Source of the DNA: Pseudomonas sp. ICMP 561
Lineage (GTDB): Bacteria > Pseudomonadota > Gammaproteobacteria > Pseudomonadales > Pseudomonadaceae
Direction of reading: 5' to 3'
DNA: 64,000 bases
Assembly (NCBI RefSeq): GCF_002699985.1
Contig: NZ_LKBT01000069.1
Location: 108,964-172,963, forward strand
Both the position numbers and the translations under genes were made by a program. This document shows positions 33,693 through 42,497 of this stretch, one piece after another. The notes under the pieces were generated by a model that was not told the DNA's origin, did not search any database, and saw only the letters and a program-made list of their open reading frames with translations. Within the stretch, counting starts at the first letter, position 1; each line of letters opens with the position of its first letter.

Positions 33693-34862
33693 TTAAAGGG
33701 GAGTGATATCGATAGAAGGTTTATAACGGTGAGGCGACCGCAAGGCGTTGCTTGCCATCAGGAAAGTCACGCCCAACAGCAAGATAGCTGCCCAGCCCAG
33801 ACCACTTGCATCCAGATACACGTAAAACACTCCGGCCAAGGCAGGGCCTGCGGCGTTTCCGAAGTTGGCCAGTGCCCCGCCTAACGATGAGGATCTGCCA
33901 CTGGCGTCGTACAGGGCGATACCGGCTAATTGGTACGGGCTGATGAAGGTGACGCCCGTACTAAGCAGCGCTACCGCTACCAGAAAAGCCAACGGACTGC
34001 TCCCTAAGAAAATCGAGTAATAGACGAAAGCCAATACTGTTGTCCCCAGAAAAATAGGAAACAGCATTCCCAGGCGATTACCCAACTTTGATATGGCGAA
34101 ACCTGCGGGTAGTTGCAGCACGGCTGACAGCATTAGCGCAATTCCCAGGTGGTTCATATCAATGACTAGGGGGACGGCCAAAATAAACACCATACCCACC
34201 GTGGCTGACTGAGCGAGAAACAGCACAAAAATCGATATCAGTAACTGCCGTCGTTTGGTATTACCTTCACGTGTTAGCGGCACAGGCTGCCCAACAGCGC
34301 ATATTTGATCGGCCTTTGTATCAGGCAGTTTCCGCACAAACCAGATGGTGTTCAGCAGCATTGCTAGTTCCAGCAACTCCAGCCCTCGCGTATTCACCGC
34401 CTGAATGATCAACGGCAGTACAAAAAGCGCCACGCTGTATACGATGGAAATCGCCATCGCCGAATGCGCGTAAAAGCGCTCCGGGTGGGCAAAGGAAACG
34501 GGGATCGAATAAACCACGGCGACAACCATACCCAGCCCAGCACCACACAGGATTTTAGTCACCGCGAACATCCATGGTACTGAGTTAGACAGAGACAGTC
34601 CTAGGCTGACGAACGCTAAACCGGCGCCGAAACCGACGACCTTGCGTTTATCGAAACGGCTCAGCTGAGGGCCTGTCACTATGGCCGATATGGCCAATGC
34701 AAACAGTTCAGCGGACACCATCCACCCAGCTTCCGCTTCATTCAGACCAAACCGGGTTGTCAGACCTTGCACGTTATAGGCAACTAAATACGGCAGCATC
34801 CAGCTCAAGACAGCAAAATAGATGACGGAGGCTCTTGCCGCGCCGGTTAATAGTGGCTTCAT
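33693..34862 (-). CDS. MFS transporter
   Basis: A 389-residue, twelve-helix carrier. The helix 2-3 loop has VTGPQLSRFDKRKVVGFGAG in place of the usual D-R-x-G-R-R. ISPYQLAGIALYDASGRSSSLGGAL marks the second half. It lies between the aminotransferase and porin genes, all leftward with short gaps (14 and 40 bases), so it probably moves the same substrate or its keto product. The specificity is unknown. Confidence 0.82.
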   Translation of the reverse strand: MKPLLTGAARASVIYFAVLSWMLPYLVAYNVQGLTTRFGLNEAEAGWMVSAELFALAISAIVTGPQLSRFDKRKVVGFGAGLAFVSLGLSLSNSVPWMFAVTKILCGAGLGMVVAVVYSIPVSFAHPERFYAHSAMAISIVYSVALFVLPLIIQAVNTRGLELLELAMLLNTIWFVRKLPDTKADQICAVGQPVPLTREGNTKRRQLLISIFVLFLAQSATVGMVFILAVPLVIDMNHLGIALMLSAVLQLPAGFAISKLGNRLGMLFPIFLGTTVLAFVYYSIFLGSSPLAFLVAVALLSTGVTFISPYQLAGIALYDASGRSSSLGGALANFGNAAGPALAGVFYVYLDASGLGWAAILLLGVTFLMASNALRSPHRYKPSIDITPL

Positions 34863-34902
34863 TTACTTAACTCATAATGAACTGGATGCCGATGAAGCAG
34901 CG

Positions 34903-35622
34903 TTAAAATGATTTGCTGGCGCCGAATACCATCGTGGCTGAGCAGACATCGTCTTGTCCCTGATAATATAGGCACTCCGTTTTCGACATGTCGGTATCGA
35001 TAAAACTGGCAGTCCAATCAATACCGAAGGCTTTTTTGGCTAACGACAACTTCTTGGTCTGGTAATAACTACGTGTCTGCCCACTCGCCGAATAAAGGTC
35101 GAGACCTACATCGTGATGCCCATACTCGACAAGCAACGTGGACTCATAAGGCAGGTCGAAGGTGTAACCCAGGTACTGATACTTGACATTAGGCACCCCG
35201 TCCATCTGATAGTCATAAATGAAGCTATAGCTGAATCCATATGCTTTTACCAAACCATAAAACTCCTTAACCGCATAGGTCGAGTTTTTGGGGTAAATGT
35301 AATGGCCTATCGTTCCCAATACACTGATTTCAGGTGTAAAGGCGTGGTAGTAACCTGCATAACCACCTTCCTCTAACCGTGTCTTGGTGTCGTAGTCGAC
35401 ATGGGAAGCCCACACGCCAGCCAGCCAACCAGAGCTGTGCATAAGGGTGCCTTCGAACTGCAATGCCTCATGATTACTGCTGGCCGATATACCATTGCTT
35501 CGGTAGTCGGAAACAATTGCCGGCTTCAAAGCCAAATCCAGATCCGGAGTCAACGAAATTGCGTGTGCACCAACGCTGTAAAGTGACATTAAAGAGGCCA
35601 CTGCAAATACCTGTTTATTCAT
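34903..35622 (-). CDS. TorF-family putative outer-membrane porin
   Basis: 239 residues from the ATG at 35622, which has AGGGGAAATA upstream. A Sec signal (MNKQVFAVASLMSLYSVGAHA) is followed by alternating aromatic/polar beta strands: SDYRSNGISASSNHEALQF, GGYAGYYHAFTPEISV, KYQYLGYTFDLPYE, and a terminal phenylalanine (ASKSF) as outer-membrane barrels have. It matches the TorF/Gcw_chp group. As part of the aminotransferase-MFS operon it may let the substrate into the periplasm. Confidence 0.82.
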   Translation of the reverse strand: MNKQVFAVASLMSLYSVGAHAISLTPDLDLALKPAIVSDYRSNGISASSNHEALQFEGTLMHSSGWLAGVWASHVDYDTKTRLEEGGYAGYYHAFTPEISVLGTIGHYIYPKNSTYAVKEFYGLVKAYGFSYSFIYDYQMDGVPNVKYQYLGYTFDLPYESTLLVEYGHHDVGLDLYSASGQTRSYYQTKKLSLAKKAFGIDWTASFIDTDMSKTECLYYQGQDDVCSATMVFGASKSF

Positions 35623-35723
35623 TATTTCCCCTACCAGCAATCGTCAGCCAGCCAGCGCCCGCCCAGTGAGGGGAGCGTGTCCGACACAGTTATAGAAACA
35701 AGGTAAAGGCAGCTAAGATGTAC

Positions 35724-35735
35724 TAAAAATGCTCA
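35724..35735. promoter_or_regulatory. 12-base motif shared by the porin and class III aminotransferase upstream regions
   Basis: TAAAAATGCTCA occurs here and again at 39166-39177, in the same orientation and each just upstream of a minus-strand gene of the same catabolic cluster. Here it is flanked by a TGTACT/AGTACA inverted pair. A shared regulator site is possible; chance is not excluded. Confidence 0.3.
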
Positions 35736-35769
35736 GTACAGAAAATATTTTAATTATTATTGAAAACGG

Positions 35770-36399
35770 TTAATTTTCATTTATTGGCATTTCTTCAGGC
35801 AGGTAAACTCTCAAATAACTGAGTGCCGCCCTGACCCCTTCCCCAATCAGCTCTTCCGTAATCAGTCCATAACGACTGTAAGAGAGTTGCCAAACTCCAT
35901 CGCAAACCGCCAACGCAATGGCAATTTTCTCTTCCAGGTAACTTTCCGAGTGGACATGAAAACGCTCTGCTAATAGTTTCGCCATGCCCATCGCCACATT
36001 ACGGTTCCCCGCCACATCAGCACTGCGTACCTCAGCACTTACACCTGCACCCAGAAACAATCGCATCATCGCCGGGCGTTGATTCTGATACCGCGCTCCC
36101 TCTACCAGACTCTCTCTGAGCATTGCTTGCCAGGAAATACCGGCTAGGGGCAAACCTATAACTGCGTCTGCCGCCAAGTCCTCATGGAAACGCTGCGCCA
36201 AGCGTTCGAACAAGGAAATCTTGTTCGGGAAGAAATGGTACGTCGACGGCAAAGGAATCCTCGCCTCCCGAGCGATATCCGCCAAGCTAATGTCATCCGC
36301 TCCACGATGCTCCAGTAAGGCTTGAGCGCTATCGAGCAATGTGTTGATACGATCAATGCTGCGTTGCTGTAATGCTTTTCCACTCATAACCTTGCTCAT
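35770..36399 (-). CDS. TetR-family regulator
   Basis: 209 residues. The N-terminal HTH is DDISLADIAREARIPLPSTYHFFPNKISLFERLA (residues about 35-68), with a helical ligand domain after it. It sits between the porin gene and the APC permease gene, all on the minus strand, and probably controls this catabolic cluster. Alternative start at the ATG four codons in (MSGKALQ). No operator can be proven, but a TGTACT/AGTACA inverted repeat lies at about 35719-35740, upstream of the porin gene. Confidence 0.85.
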   Translation of the reverse strand: MSKVMSGKALQQRSIDRINTLLDSAQALLEHRGADDISLADIAREARIPLPSTYHFFPNKISLFERLAQRFHEDLAADAVIGLPLAGISWQAMLRESLVEGARYQNQRPAMMRLFLGAGVSAEVRSADVAGNRNVAMGMAKLLAERFHVHSESYLEEKIAIALAVCDGVWQLSYSRYGLITEELIGEGVRAALSYLRVYLPEEMPINEN

Positions 36400-36456
36400 A
36401 ACCTCAGCATCAAATTCGATGGCAAATCTTGATCATGCCCGCGCTGGGGAGCAGCG

Positions 36457-37872
36457 TCAAACGTCGGGAGAACGGCGAGTTGCCCGTATCATTCCATAGG
36501 CGAAAAACAGCACCAATGACCAGGGCAAGTAATTGGCAAGCCCGTCCTCGCTACCTGTCAGCAGGCTATAGTTTTGAACCACCAACAAAGCGGTGGCTAA
36601 TAGTCCAACCAGGGCAATGACTGCAGTTATAACCACGGCACGGCGTTCACGCAGCCGGGTAAAAAAGTGAACAATGATTGCTGCGGCCACAAAGGCTTGC
36701 AGCAGAACAATGCCTAGGGTTGCCAGTGCAGCGCTGCTGGCCCCCAAAGTCAGATAGGGTGAGGCCCCTTGAAGAGCAGGAATAATTAAGGCGAGTGCCA
36801 CCACCACGGAGATAAGCGTACTTGCACGTGCTGGTGCCCCATTGCGCGTACTTACCACACTAAAATATCTGGGCAGACAGCCTTGCTGGCTGAGAGCGAG
36901 CGCATACCGCGATGCGGCATTTTGCAGCGATAGATAACTTGCAAAAATACTGGCGCAGAGCATGACTGAAGCCAGGAGTGCCACCCATTCACCACACCGT
37001 TGCTTGATGACTTCCCCAACGACTTCGCCCTGCAGTTTGATGGCTGCTTCCCGGGCGGTGTCTACGCCTAGCGTGCCTACTATTATCCAGGAGGTTATGA
37101 AGTAAAAGATCGAGATCAGCAGCACGGCCATCACAGTAGCCCGAGGAATTGAGCGTTTGGGGTCTTTGCTTTCAGCCGAATACAAGGCGGCGGATTCAAA
37201 CCCGATGAAAGAGGTAAAACCCACCATCAATGCCACGCCAATACCGGGCACCAGAAGGTGCTCTGGGGCAAACGAAGCCGCCGGCAATGCCGCAATGCCG
37301 TCCTGAGCAACCGCCGCTAAATCCAGTCCAATCAGGATCAGAAACTCTGAGGCAACAATGATCAATAGCACCTTTGCGCCCAAGTCTGCGGACAGACGTC
37401 CCAGTACGCTGACGATGCAAAAGCCGATAGCCGCCCATACTTTCCAGCCGAGAGACACGCCAAAGCTACTGAATACCAGGTCAGTGAAATAACCCATCCC
37501 TGCGGCGACCGAAGCGGTCAATGCGGTGTAGGACACCAACGCCACGAGTGCTGCCCCCATGCCTACCCGCTCGCCGAAAACGTTGCGAATGTACAGATAG
37601 AAGGCGCCGCTACCTGGAAATTCGGCAACCAGAGCGCAATAACCTATAGAGAAACACAGCAGCACAGCGCCCGCGATCAGATAGGCCAGCGGCAACCCTG
37701 GCCCATTACCTAACATCAATCCAATTGGTACATTGCCCATCATTGAACCCAGAGGCGCTGCACATGCCACGACTATTAGTGCGATTTGCCAAGTCGACAA
37801 CGTCTTGGCGCTACGAGCGGAAACATGGACGGGCGAACCCGCAGCCACAGCAGCTGTAACTGTCTCTGTCAT
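36457..37872 (-). CDS. APC-superfamily amino acid/amine permease
   Basis: 471 residues, twelve helices. The start is the ATG at 37872 (MTETVTAAVAAG) with GAGGGA upstream. VACAAPLGSMMGNVPIGLMLGNGPGLPLAYLIAG in helices 1-2, EFPGSGAFYLYIRNVFG and GFESAALYSAESKDPKRSIPRA are APC signatures. It ends in a hydrophobic segment, then RRSPDV. It is the uptake partner for the aminotransferase 57 bases upstream. Similar permeases import amino acids or amines by proton symport. Confidence 0.87.
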   Translation of the reverse strand: MTETVTAAVAAGSPVHVSARSAKTLSTWQIALIVVACAAPLGSMMGNVPIGLMLGNGPGLPLAYLIAGAVLLCFSIGYCALVAEFPGSGAFYLYIRNVFGERVGMGAALVALVSYTALTASVAAGMGYFTDLVFSSFGVSLGWKVWAAIGFCIVSVLGRLSADLGAKVLLIIVASEFLILIGLDLAAVAQDGIAALPAASFAPEHLLVPGIGVALMVGFTSFIGFESAALYSAESKDPKRSIPRATVMAVLLISIFYFITSWIIVGTLGVDTAREAAIKLQGEVVGEVIKQRCGEWVALLASVMLCASIFASYLSLQNAASRYALALSQQGCLPRYFSVVSTRNGAPARASTLISVVVALALIIPALQGASPYLTLGASSAALATLGIVLLQAFVAAAIIVHFFTRLRERRAVVITAVIALVGLLATALLVVQNYSLLTGSEDGLANYLPWSLVLFFAYGMIRATRRSPDV

Positions 37873-37929
37873 ACTGCATCCCTCAATTTTAAAGGGCTCC
37901 TGTAAGGAGCGCATGGCGTTAATCGATCA

Positions 37930-39165
37930 TTAGCGGCAGGTCTTGGAAAGATGCATGAAGCCTTTTTCAGTGGCTTCCAACGTATCGTCGATATCAGCAG
38001 AGGTATGCGCAGACGACAGGAACATGTTGTGGAATGGGTGCAAGTAGGCGCCAGCCTCCAGGACTGCACTTGTCCATTCAATACCCATTTTCAAATCGAC
38101 ATCGTTATCGAACAGCATCTGAGGCATCTGCGATGGCCCAGTCTGGCGCAGGCCAAATGAGTATCGAGCCGCCTGCTCAGCAATCCCGTCACGCAACTTG
38201 TCCGCAGCAGCTACCATGCGCTCAAGGTAATCGCTGCTCTGGATCATTTTGAGGGTCTGCACGGTGGCAGCCATTGGCACAGCTGAGTACCAGAACGAGC
38301 CAGTGACAAACACAGACTTTGCAGCTTCACGGACACTTTCTACACCAACCAGAGCAGAGATCGGATGGCCGTTGGCAATCCCTTTACCCCAGCTGGACAA
38401 GTCCGGGCTTACGCCCAGTTTTTCAGTCCAATAGCAGTCCCGTCCAAGGCGAAAGCCTGTGCGTACTTCATCGACGATCAACAGCGCGCCATACTCATCA
38501 CACAGTGTGCGCGCCGCCTCGGCATACTCTTGGGTAGGAAAGAACTGGTCTTCAAAAACTTCGTGGCGGAACGGCGTGGCGTAGACACCGGCGACATCGC
38601 CGTCAGCGCGCTTGAATGCATCGGCGAGACTATCGGAGTCGTTGTAGTCGAAATAGATGATATTGGCGCGATCCTCCTTGGTGATGCCCGCCATTACCGG
38701 GGTGTTCCAATTGGCGGCGCCGTGATAAGCCCCCTTGGCCAGCAGGATCTTGGACTTTCCGGTGTGAGCGCGTGCACACACCATGGCGATGGAATTGGCG
38801 TCACTGCCGTTCTTGCAGAACATCGCCCAATCCGCGTGGCTGATCATGGAAACCAACTGTTCGGCTGCCAGCACCATCGCCGGGCCCGGGCCCGTCATGG
38901 TATCGCCCAACATCATTTGCGCCATGGCTGCGCTTTCTACTTCCGCATTGCGGTAACCCAGAAGATTAGTGCCGTAACCGCATAGGTAATCCACATAGCA
39001 GTTGCCGTCTACGTCCCAGATTCTTGAGCCCTCGGCCTTGGCGAAGTATTGAGGGTAGTTAGGGGCCATGAGTGCATGCCCCACGTTGAGGTGCCCATAC
39101 ATCCCCCCAGGAATTACCAAACGTGCCCGCTCTCGGAGCTCGGCGTCCAATATTTTTTTGTTCAT
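37930..39165 (-). CDS. Class III aminotransferase (glutamate-1-semialdehyde-aminotransferase-like)
   Basis: 411 residues, PLP fold type I. DGNCYVDYLCGYGTNLLGY, CKNGSDANSIAMVCARAHTG, AYHGAANW, LIVDEVRTGFRLG and the lysine in SSWGKGIANGHPISAL are in order. Close relatives include beta-amino acid and amine transaminases as well as HemL-like proteins of catabolic operons. It is not HemL itself, because its neighbours are a permease, porin and second aminotransferase. It is the first gene of the leftward run, so the operon promoter probably lies in the AT-rich 39170-39250 stretch. Confidence 0.87.
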   Translation of the reverse strand: MNKKILDAELRERARLVIPGGMYGHLNVGHALMAPNYPQYFAKAEGSRIWDVDGNCYVDYLCGYGTNLLGYRNAEVESAAMAQMMLGDTMTGPGPAMVLAAEQLVSMISHADWAMFCKNGSDANSIAMVCARAHTGKSKILLAKGAYHGAANWNTPVMAGITKEDRANIIYFDYNDSDSLADAFKRADGDVAGVYATPFRHEVFEDQFFPTQEYAEAARTLCDEYGALLIVDEVRTGFRLGRDCYWTEKLGVSPDLSSWGKGIANGHPISALVGVESVREAAKSVFVTGSFWYSAVPMAATVQTLKMIQSSDYLERMVAAADKLRDGIAEQAARYSFGLRQTGPSQMPQMLFDNDVDLKMGIEWTSAVLEAGAYLHPFHNMFLSSAHTSADIDDTLEATEKGFMHLSKTCR

Positions 39166-39440
39166 TAAAAATGCTCATAAAGTGATAGACAATTCCACTT
39201 TATTAACAAAGCACTTTGCATGCCAGCTTTGTAAGCTCAATAAATACAACGCCCATCGTGGATTTTTAAAAATAATTTTGATAGGTAATTCGACTTATGA
39301 CCCGCCTTGGTGCGGTCAAGGGCTCGGGAGTTGCATAGAGGTGCATTCGGAGCTTCGGCGTGCCTGTCGGCTAACCTGCGTGCAAAGGAAGGGAGATCCA
39401 AGCGAGTGTCGATGCAGTATTTGAATGCCAAGGGGAGCGA
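39166..39440. other. Divergent control region
   Basis: Between the aminotransferase and YCII genes. It is AT-rich at the left, contains TAAAAATGCTCA (39166-39177) and an imperfect GACCGCACC-like inverted element around 39300-39320, and ends with AGGGGAG before the next ATG. Confidence 0.4.
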
Positions 39441-39803
39441 ATGAACGAATACATACTATTGATGCACCGGGATGCGCCCAACGGGGACGCTGCGTCTGAC
39501 ATGGCGCAGTGGGCTCAATATCTCCCCCATCTACGCAGCACCGGCCAATTCGATGGTGGCAGCTCGATTGGTCAAGGGGAGCGTCTACGTAAAGATCACT
39601 TGAGTCAGCCTAGCGATACTCAACTCAGTGGATTTATTCGAGTCCGCGCAGAGAGTCTCGTTGAAGCTAAAAAGCTACTGGTCGGCAATCCAGCTTATGA
39701 GGCCGGCGGTACAGTGGATATTCGGGAGTTACCCCGCACCCAACGCTTAGGTAAGATTGGAGCTTTGGCTCGTTTGCCTGGCTTAAATAGGGATGAGCTC
39801 TGA
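39441..39803 (+). CDS. YCII-related (DGPF) domain protein
   Basis: 120 residues. MNEYILLMHRDAP opens the ferredoxin-like fold; GFIRVRAESLVEAKKLLVGNPAYEAGGTVDIRELP is the conserved C-terminal part with the aspartate/histidine-region features of YCII proteins. Small dimeric proteins of this family are sometimes enzymes or stress proteins; the role here is unknown. Its stop is directly followed by the ATG of the nucleotidyltransferase pseudogene. Confidence 0.75.
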   Translation: MNEYILLMHRDAPNGDAASDMAQWAQYLPHLRSTGQFDGGSSIGQGERLRKDHLSQPSDTQLSGFIRVRAESLVEAKKLLVGNPAYEAGGTVDIRELPRTQRLGKIGALARLPGLNRDEL

Positions 39804-40445
39804 ATGGACAAAGCTTCGACAGTCCGAGCGATTCTTTCAAGCGACCCCGTTAAGTCGCGATTGCTTGAAACAGTGCGCTCTCTTAGGTTGCCAGATTGCT
39901 GGATAGGAGCGGGGTTCGTCCGAAACGCGGTGTGGGACTATTTGCACGGGCGTGATTCGTCTCCGGTCTCAACAGATGTTGATGTCATCTGGTTCGATGC
40001 AAAGCGTTGCTCTCCAGAGGAAGATGGGGCTCTTGAGGCCGTCCTTACGTAGCTAGACCCGACCGTAACGTGGTCTGTAAAAAACCAAGCCTGAATGCAT
40101 CTTCAGAATGGCGATGAACCTTACCCTTCTGCGAACGACGCAATGCGGTACTGGCCAGGAACCGCAACATCGATAGCCGTAAGGCTGCTCGCGGAAGGCT
40201 CATTAGAAGCTGCAGCACCGCTGGGACTGGACGATTTATTTGGGTTGGTTTCAGACCCACAGAGAGGTTTTCCACGTCGAAAAAAAGCGATCTTTGAACA
40301 ACGCTTCAAGTCTAAAAACTGGATGGAGATATGGCCTCTGATTACGCTTGGGTCAGCTCCCATGGCACAACCATTGTTCGACTTTGATCTCAAACGCGTT
40401 TCACAAGAGCACTACATCGCTGGCCTGCCGTGCGCCGCGCTTTGA
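39804..40445 (+). pseudogene. Nucleotidyltransferase-like (DUF925/NTP_transf_6) gene with two in-frame stops
   Basis: One frame carries the whole family sequence: WIGAGFVRNAVWDYLHG, STDVDVIWFD, a TAG at 40050-40052, LDPTVTWSVKNQA, a TGA at 40092-40094 (where the family has arginine, so probably CGA to TGA), then MHLQNGDEPYPS, DAMRYWPGTATSIAVRL and APLGLDDLFGL to the end at 40445. No frameshift is needed. The gene directly follows the YCII gene. Two nonsense changes with the rest conserved indicate recent inactivation, unless stop codons are read through. Confidence 0.8.
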
Positions 40446-40807
40446 GATGTGATCGGTCATCAGCGGCTCTTGTGCACTGGTCTTATTACCCTAGCAGCAA
40501 CGGTGACAGGGACAGCATGGGAACTCATTTATAGCTAAGGCTCATGGAGCAGCTGTTGCGCTAGGTATCAAATTAAACCTAGCGCGCGATGAGAGGCCAC
40601 CTCCCAGCTCAATCGATAACTCTGCCACTGTAAGCCAATGACAAGCAGCGTGTGGCCCCGCTTCAGCGCTGAACCATTATCGGACACAGTGCGGTGATGA
40701 TGGAGCCCACATGCGAAAACATGCAGTTTGTGCACGGCAACACAGAGTGAGCGCCCACCTTGCAATCCTTTTCGGATGACAAGACCCGCGATTCATCCTT
40801 CAGCACA
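40446..40807. other. Convergent spacer with a hairpin
   Basis: About 360 bases between the pseudogene and the SDR gene. It contains the 9-bp-stem hairpin at 40558-40585; otherwise nothing is recognised. Confidence 0.5.
40558..40585. repeat. Hairpin with 9-bp perfect stem
   Basis: GCGCTAGGT, ten-base AT-rich loop, ACCTAGCGC. There is no T-run after it on either strand, so it is not a classical terminator; it could still stop transcription between the convergent genes. Confidence 0.5.
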
Positions 40808-41548
40808 TCAGGCGCTGAATCCGCCATCTGCAGTCAACGAAGTGCCAGTAATCAGGTCTGCTGCAGGGCTCGCGAGGAACGCCACGATGTCTCCGATCTC
40901 ACTAGGCTTGGCGTACCGGCCTAGCGAGGTAAGGCTGCGCTGAAAATCGGCATTTTCGCCATTAGCCGGATTCATTTCCGTATCCACCGACCCTGGCAGT
41001 ACGAGGTTTACCGTCACTCCTTTAGGGCCCAGCTCGCGGGAGAGGCCCCGGGTGAAAGAAAGGAGTGCGGACTTTGTCATTGCGTAAGCTGTCACTCCCG
41101 GAAAAGGCACACGCTCCGCTAATGCCGAACCGATTGAAATGATGCGTCCACCTGCGGGGAGATGCGGGATAGCCGCCTGAGCAAACAACACCGGCGCACG
41201 CACATTGATATCCAGCATTGCCTGGATGTCTTCGAGGCTAATTTCCGCAACCGTTCCAGGGCGACCAATAGCAGCATTGTTAATGAGGATGTCGAGGCCA
41301 CCAAGCCCTTCTACGGTCTCTGCAACGGCGCGCAGGATGGATTCTGGATCAGCGCTATCGGCCTGGATAGCAATGCCTCGCCGTCCTTGATCCGTAATCG
41401 ACTTGACCACACCAGCAGCATGATCCACTGACCGTTCGTAAGTGATTGCAACGTCTGCACCATTCTCTGCCAGCGCTTTTGCAATGGCTGCCCCGATTCC
41501 ACGTGAGCCACCAGTAACAAGTGCCCGTTTGCCGCTGAGGTTTTTCAT
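40808..41548 (-). CDS. SDR-family NAD(P)-dependent oxidoreductase
   Basis: 246 residues from the ATG at 41548 (MKNLSGKRALVTGG); an ATG four codons earlier is possible. The cofactor motif TGGSRGIG, the NNAA motif in LDILINNAA, the catalytic serine in IISIGSA, YAMTK with tyrosine and lysine, and the C-terminal GTSLTADGGF are all present. It is a FabG-like classical short-chain dehydrogenase of unknown substrate. It is divergent from a TetR gene and very probably controlled by it. Confidence 0.9.
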   Translation of the reverse strand: MKNLSGKRALVTGGSRGIGAAIAKALAENGADVAITYERSVDHAAGVVKSITDQGRRGIAIQADSADPESILRAVAETVEGLGGLDILINNAAIGRPGTVAEISLEDIQAMLDINVRAPVLFAQAAIPHLPAGGRIISIGSALAERVPFPGVTAYAMTKSALLSFTRGLSRELGPKGVTVNLVLPGSVDTEMNPANGENADFQRSLTSLGRYAKPSEIGDIVAFLASPAADLITGTSLTADGGFSA

Positions 41549-41563
41549 CGTCTTTTCCATTTG

Positions 41564-41635
41564 TTTAGTGGTCGATAAACAAATAGTGAAAGCATTGCTT
41601 AATTACGTCAACTGATTTATTTAGTGATCGATGAA
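41564..41635. promoter_or_regulatory. Repeated operator-like sites between SDR and TetR genes
   Basis: TTTAGTGGTCGATAAA (41564-41579) and TTTAGTGATCGATGAA (41620-41635) are direct copies centred 56 bases apart. Each is an imperfect palindrome about GATC. The second overlaps the TetR start codon at 41631 and the first lies just before the SDR start, which is the layout of an autorepressing TetR regulator that also controls its neighbour. Confidence 0.6.
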
Positions 41636-42287
41636 GAAAGTTATCGATCACAGCCACACGAAAGAACCTGCGCCGCTACGCCGCCGGGGTCGCCCTCGCG
41701 CGTTCGACCGAGAGGCAGCACTGGCTACCGCCACCCATTTGTTCTGGCTGAAGGGCTACGAGGCGACTTCAATCCTCGATCTCACTGCGGCGCTTGGGAT
41801 AGCAGCACCCAGCCTGTACTCCGCGTTCGGATCGAAAGACGCTCTGTATGCGGAGGCACTGGACTTCTATTACAAGACCTATGAAGGGCTCGTGTGGGGG
41901 AGCTTCCGATCCGCCAGCACTGCACGCGAGGCGGCCATCGCGTATCTCTACAACTCGGCGGCAGCTCTGACTGGGTCAGTCTGTGATATCCCGCGTGGTT
42001 GCATGGCAACGCTTGCCACTGTTGGGAGTGATGGTCATGGTGAGCTCAGTGATTTGATGCGAACGAATCGCGCAGGTGCATTTACGCTTCTGATCAACCG
42101 CTTCGAGAAAGCCGTGAGTGATGGTGAGTTGTCTCCATCGGTCGACATCAGCAAGCTCGCCCGCTTCCTACAGACCGTTCAAAGCGGCATGTCAATTCGA
42201 GCGCGGGACGGTGCGGATCGGAAGGAACTGGAGGCAGTGGCTGAAGTTACTATGCTGGGATGGGACGCCCTAGTGGCCGCGCAATAA
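41631..42287 (+). CDS. TetR-family regulator of the divergent SDR gene
   Basis: 218 residues. RRRGRPRAFDREAALATA leads into the HTH YEATSILDLTAALGIAAPSLYSAFGSKDALYAEAL (about residues 42-76), followed by a ligand domain with CDIPRGCMATLA. This is the AcrR/YcdC-like branch often found next to short-chain dehydrogenases. The ATG at 41631 lies within a repeated operator-like site, so autoregulation is likely. Confidence 0.87.
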   Translation: MKKVIDHSHTKEPAPLRRRGRPRAFDREAALATATHLFWLKGYEATSILDLTAALGIAAPSLYSAFGSKDALYAEALDFYYKTYEGLVWGSFRSASTAREAAIAYLYNSAAALTGSVCDIPRGCMATLATVGSDGHGELSDLMRTNRAGAFTLLINRFEKAVSDGELSPSVDISKLARFLQTVQSGMSIRARDGADRKELEAVAEVTMLGWDALVAAQ

Positions 42288-42497
42288 TTTGCGTTTCAAT
42301 AGCCTTGTGCAACGGGATCGCAAGAACCCGACAGCCAGCCTTCAGTAAAGGAAAACCAGCAGTCTTATCCAGGAGTTAGCAAGTCCCACCACCTCCGGTC
42401 GTCATGGCTAAGCAGACAATGCACTTTGCTCGACTTCTGTCCCTTTCCGAAGGCAAAAGTGCCTTAGTTAGATTCCAGTTCGTTGGGCCATACATCC

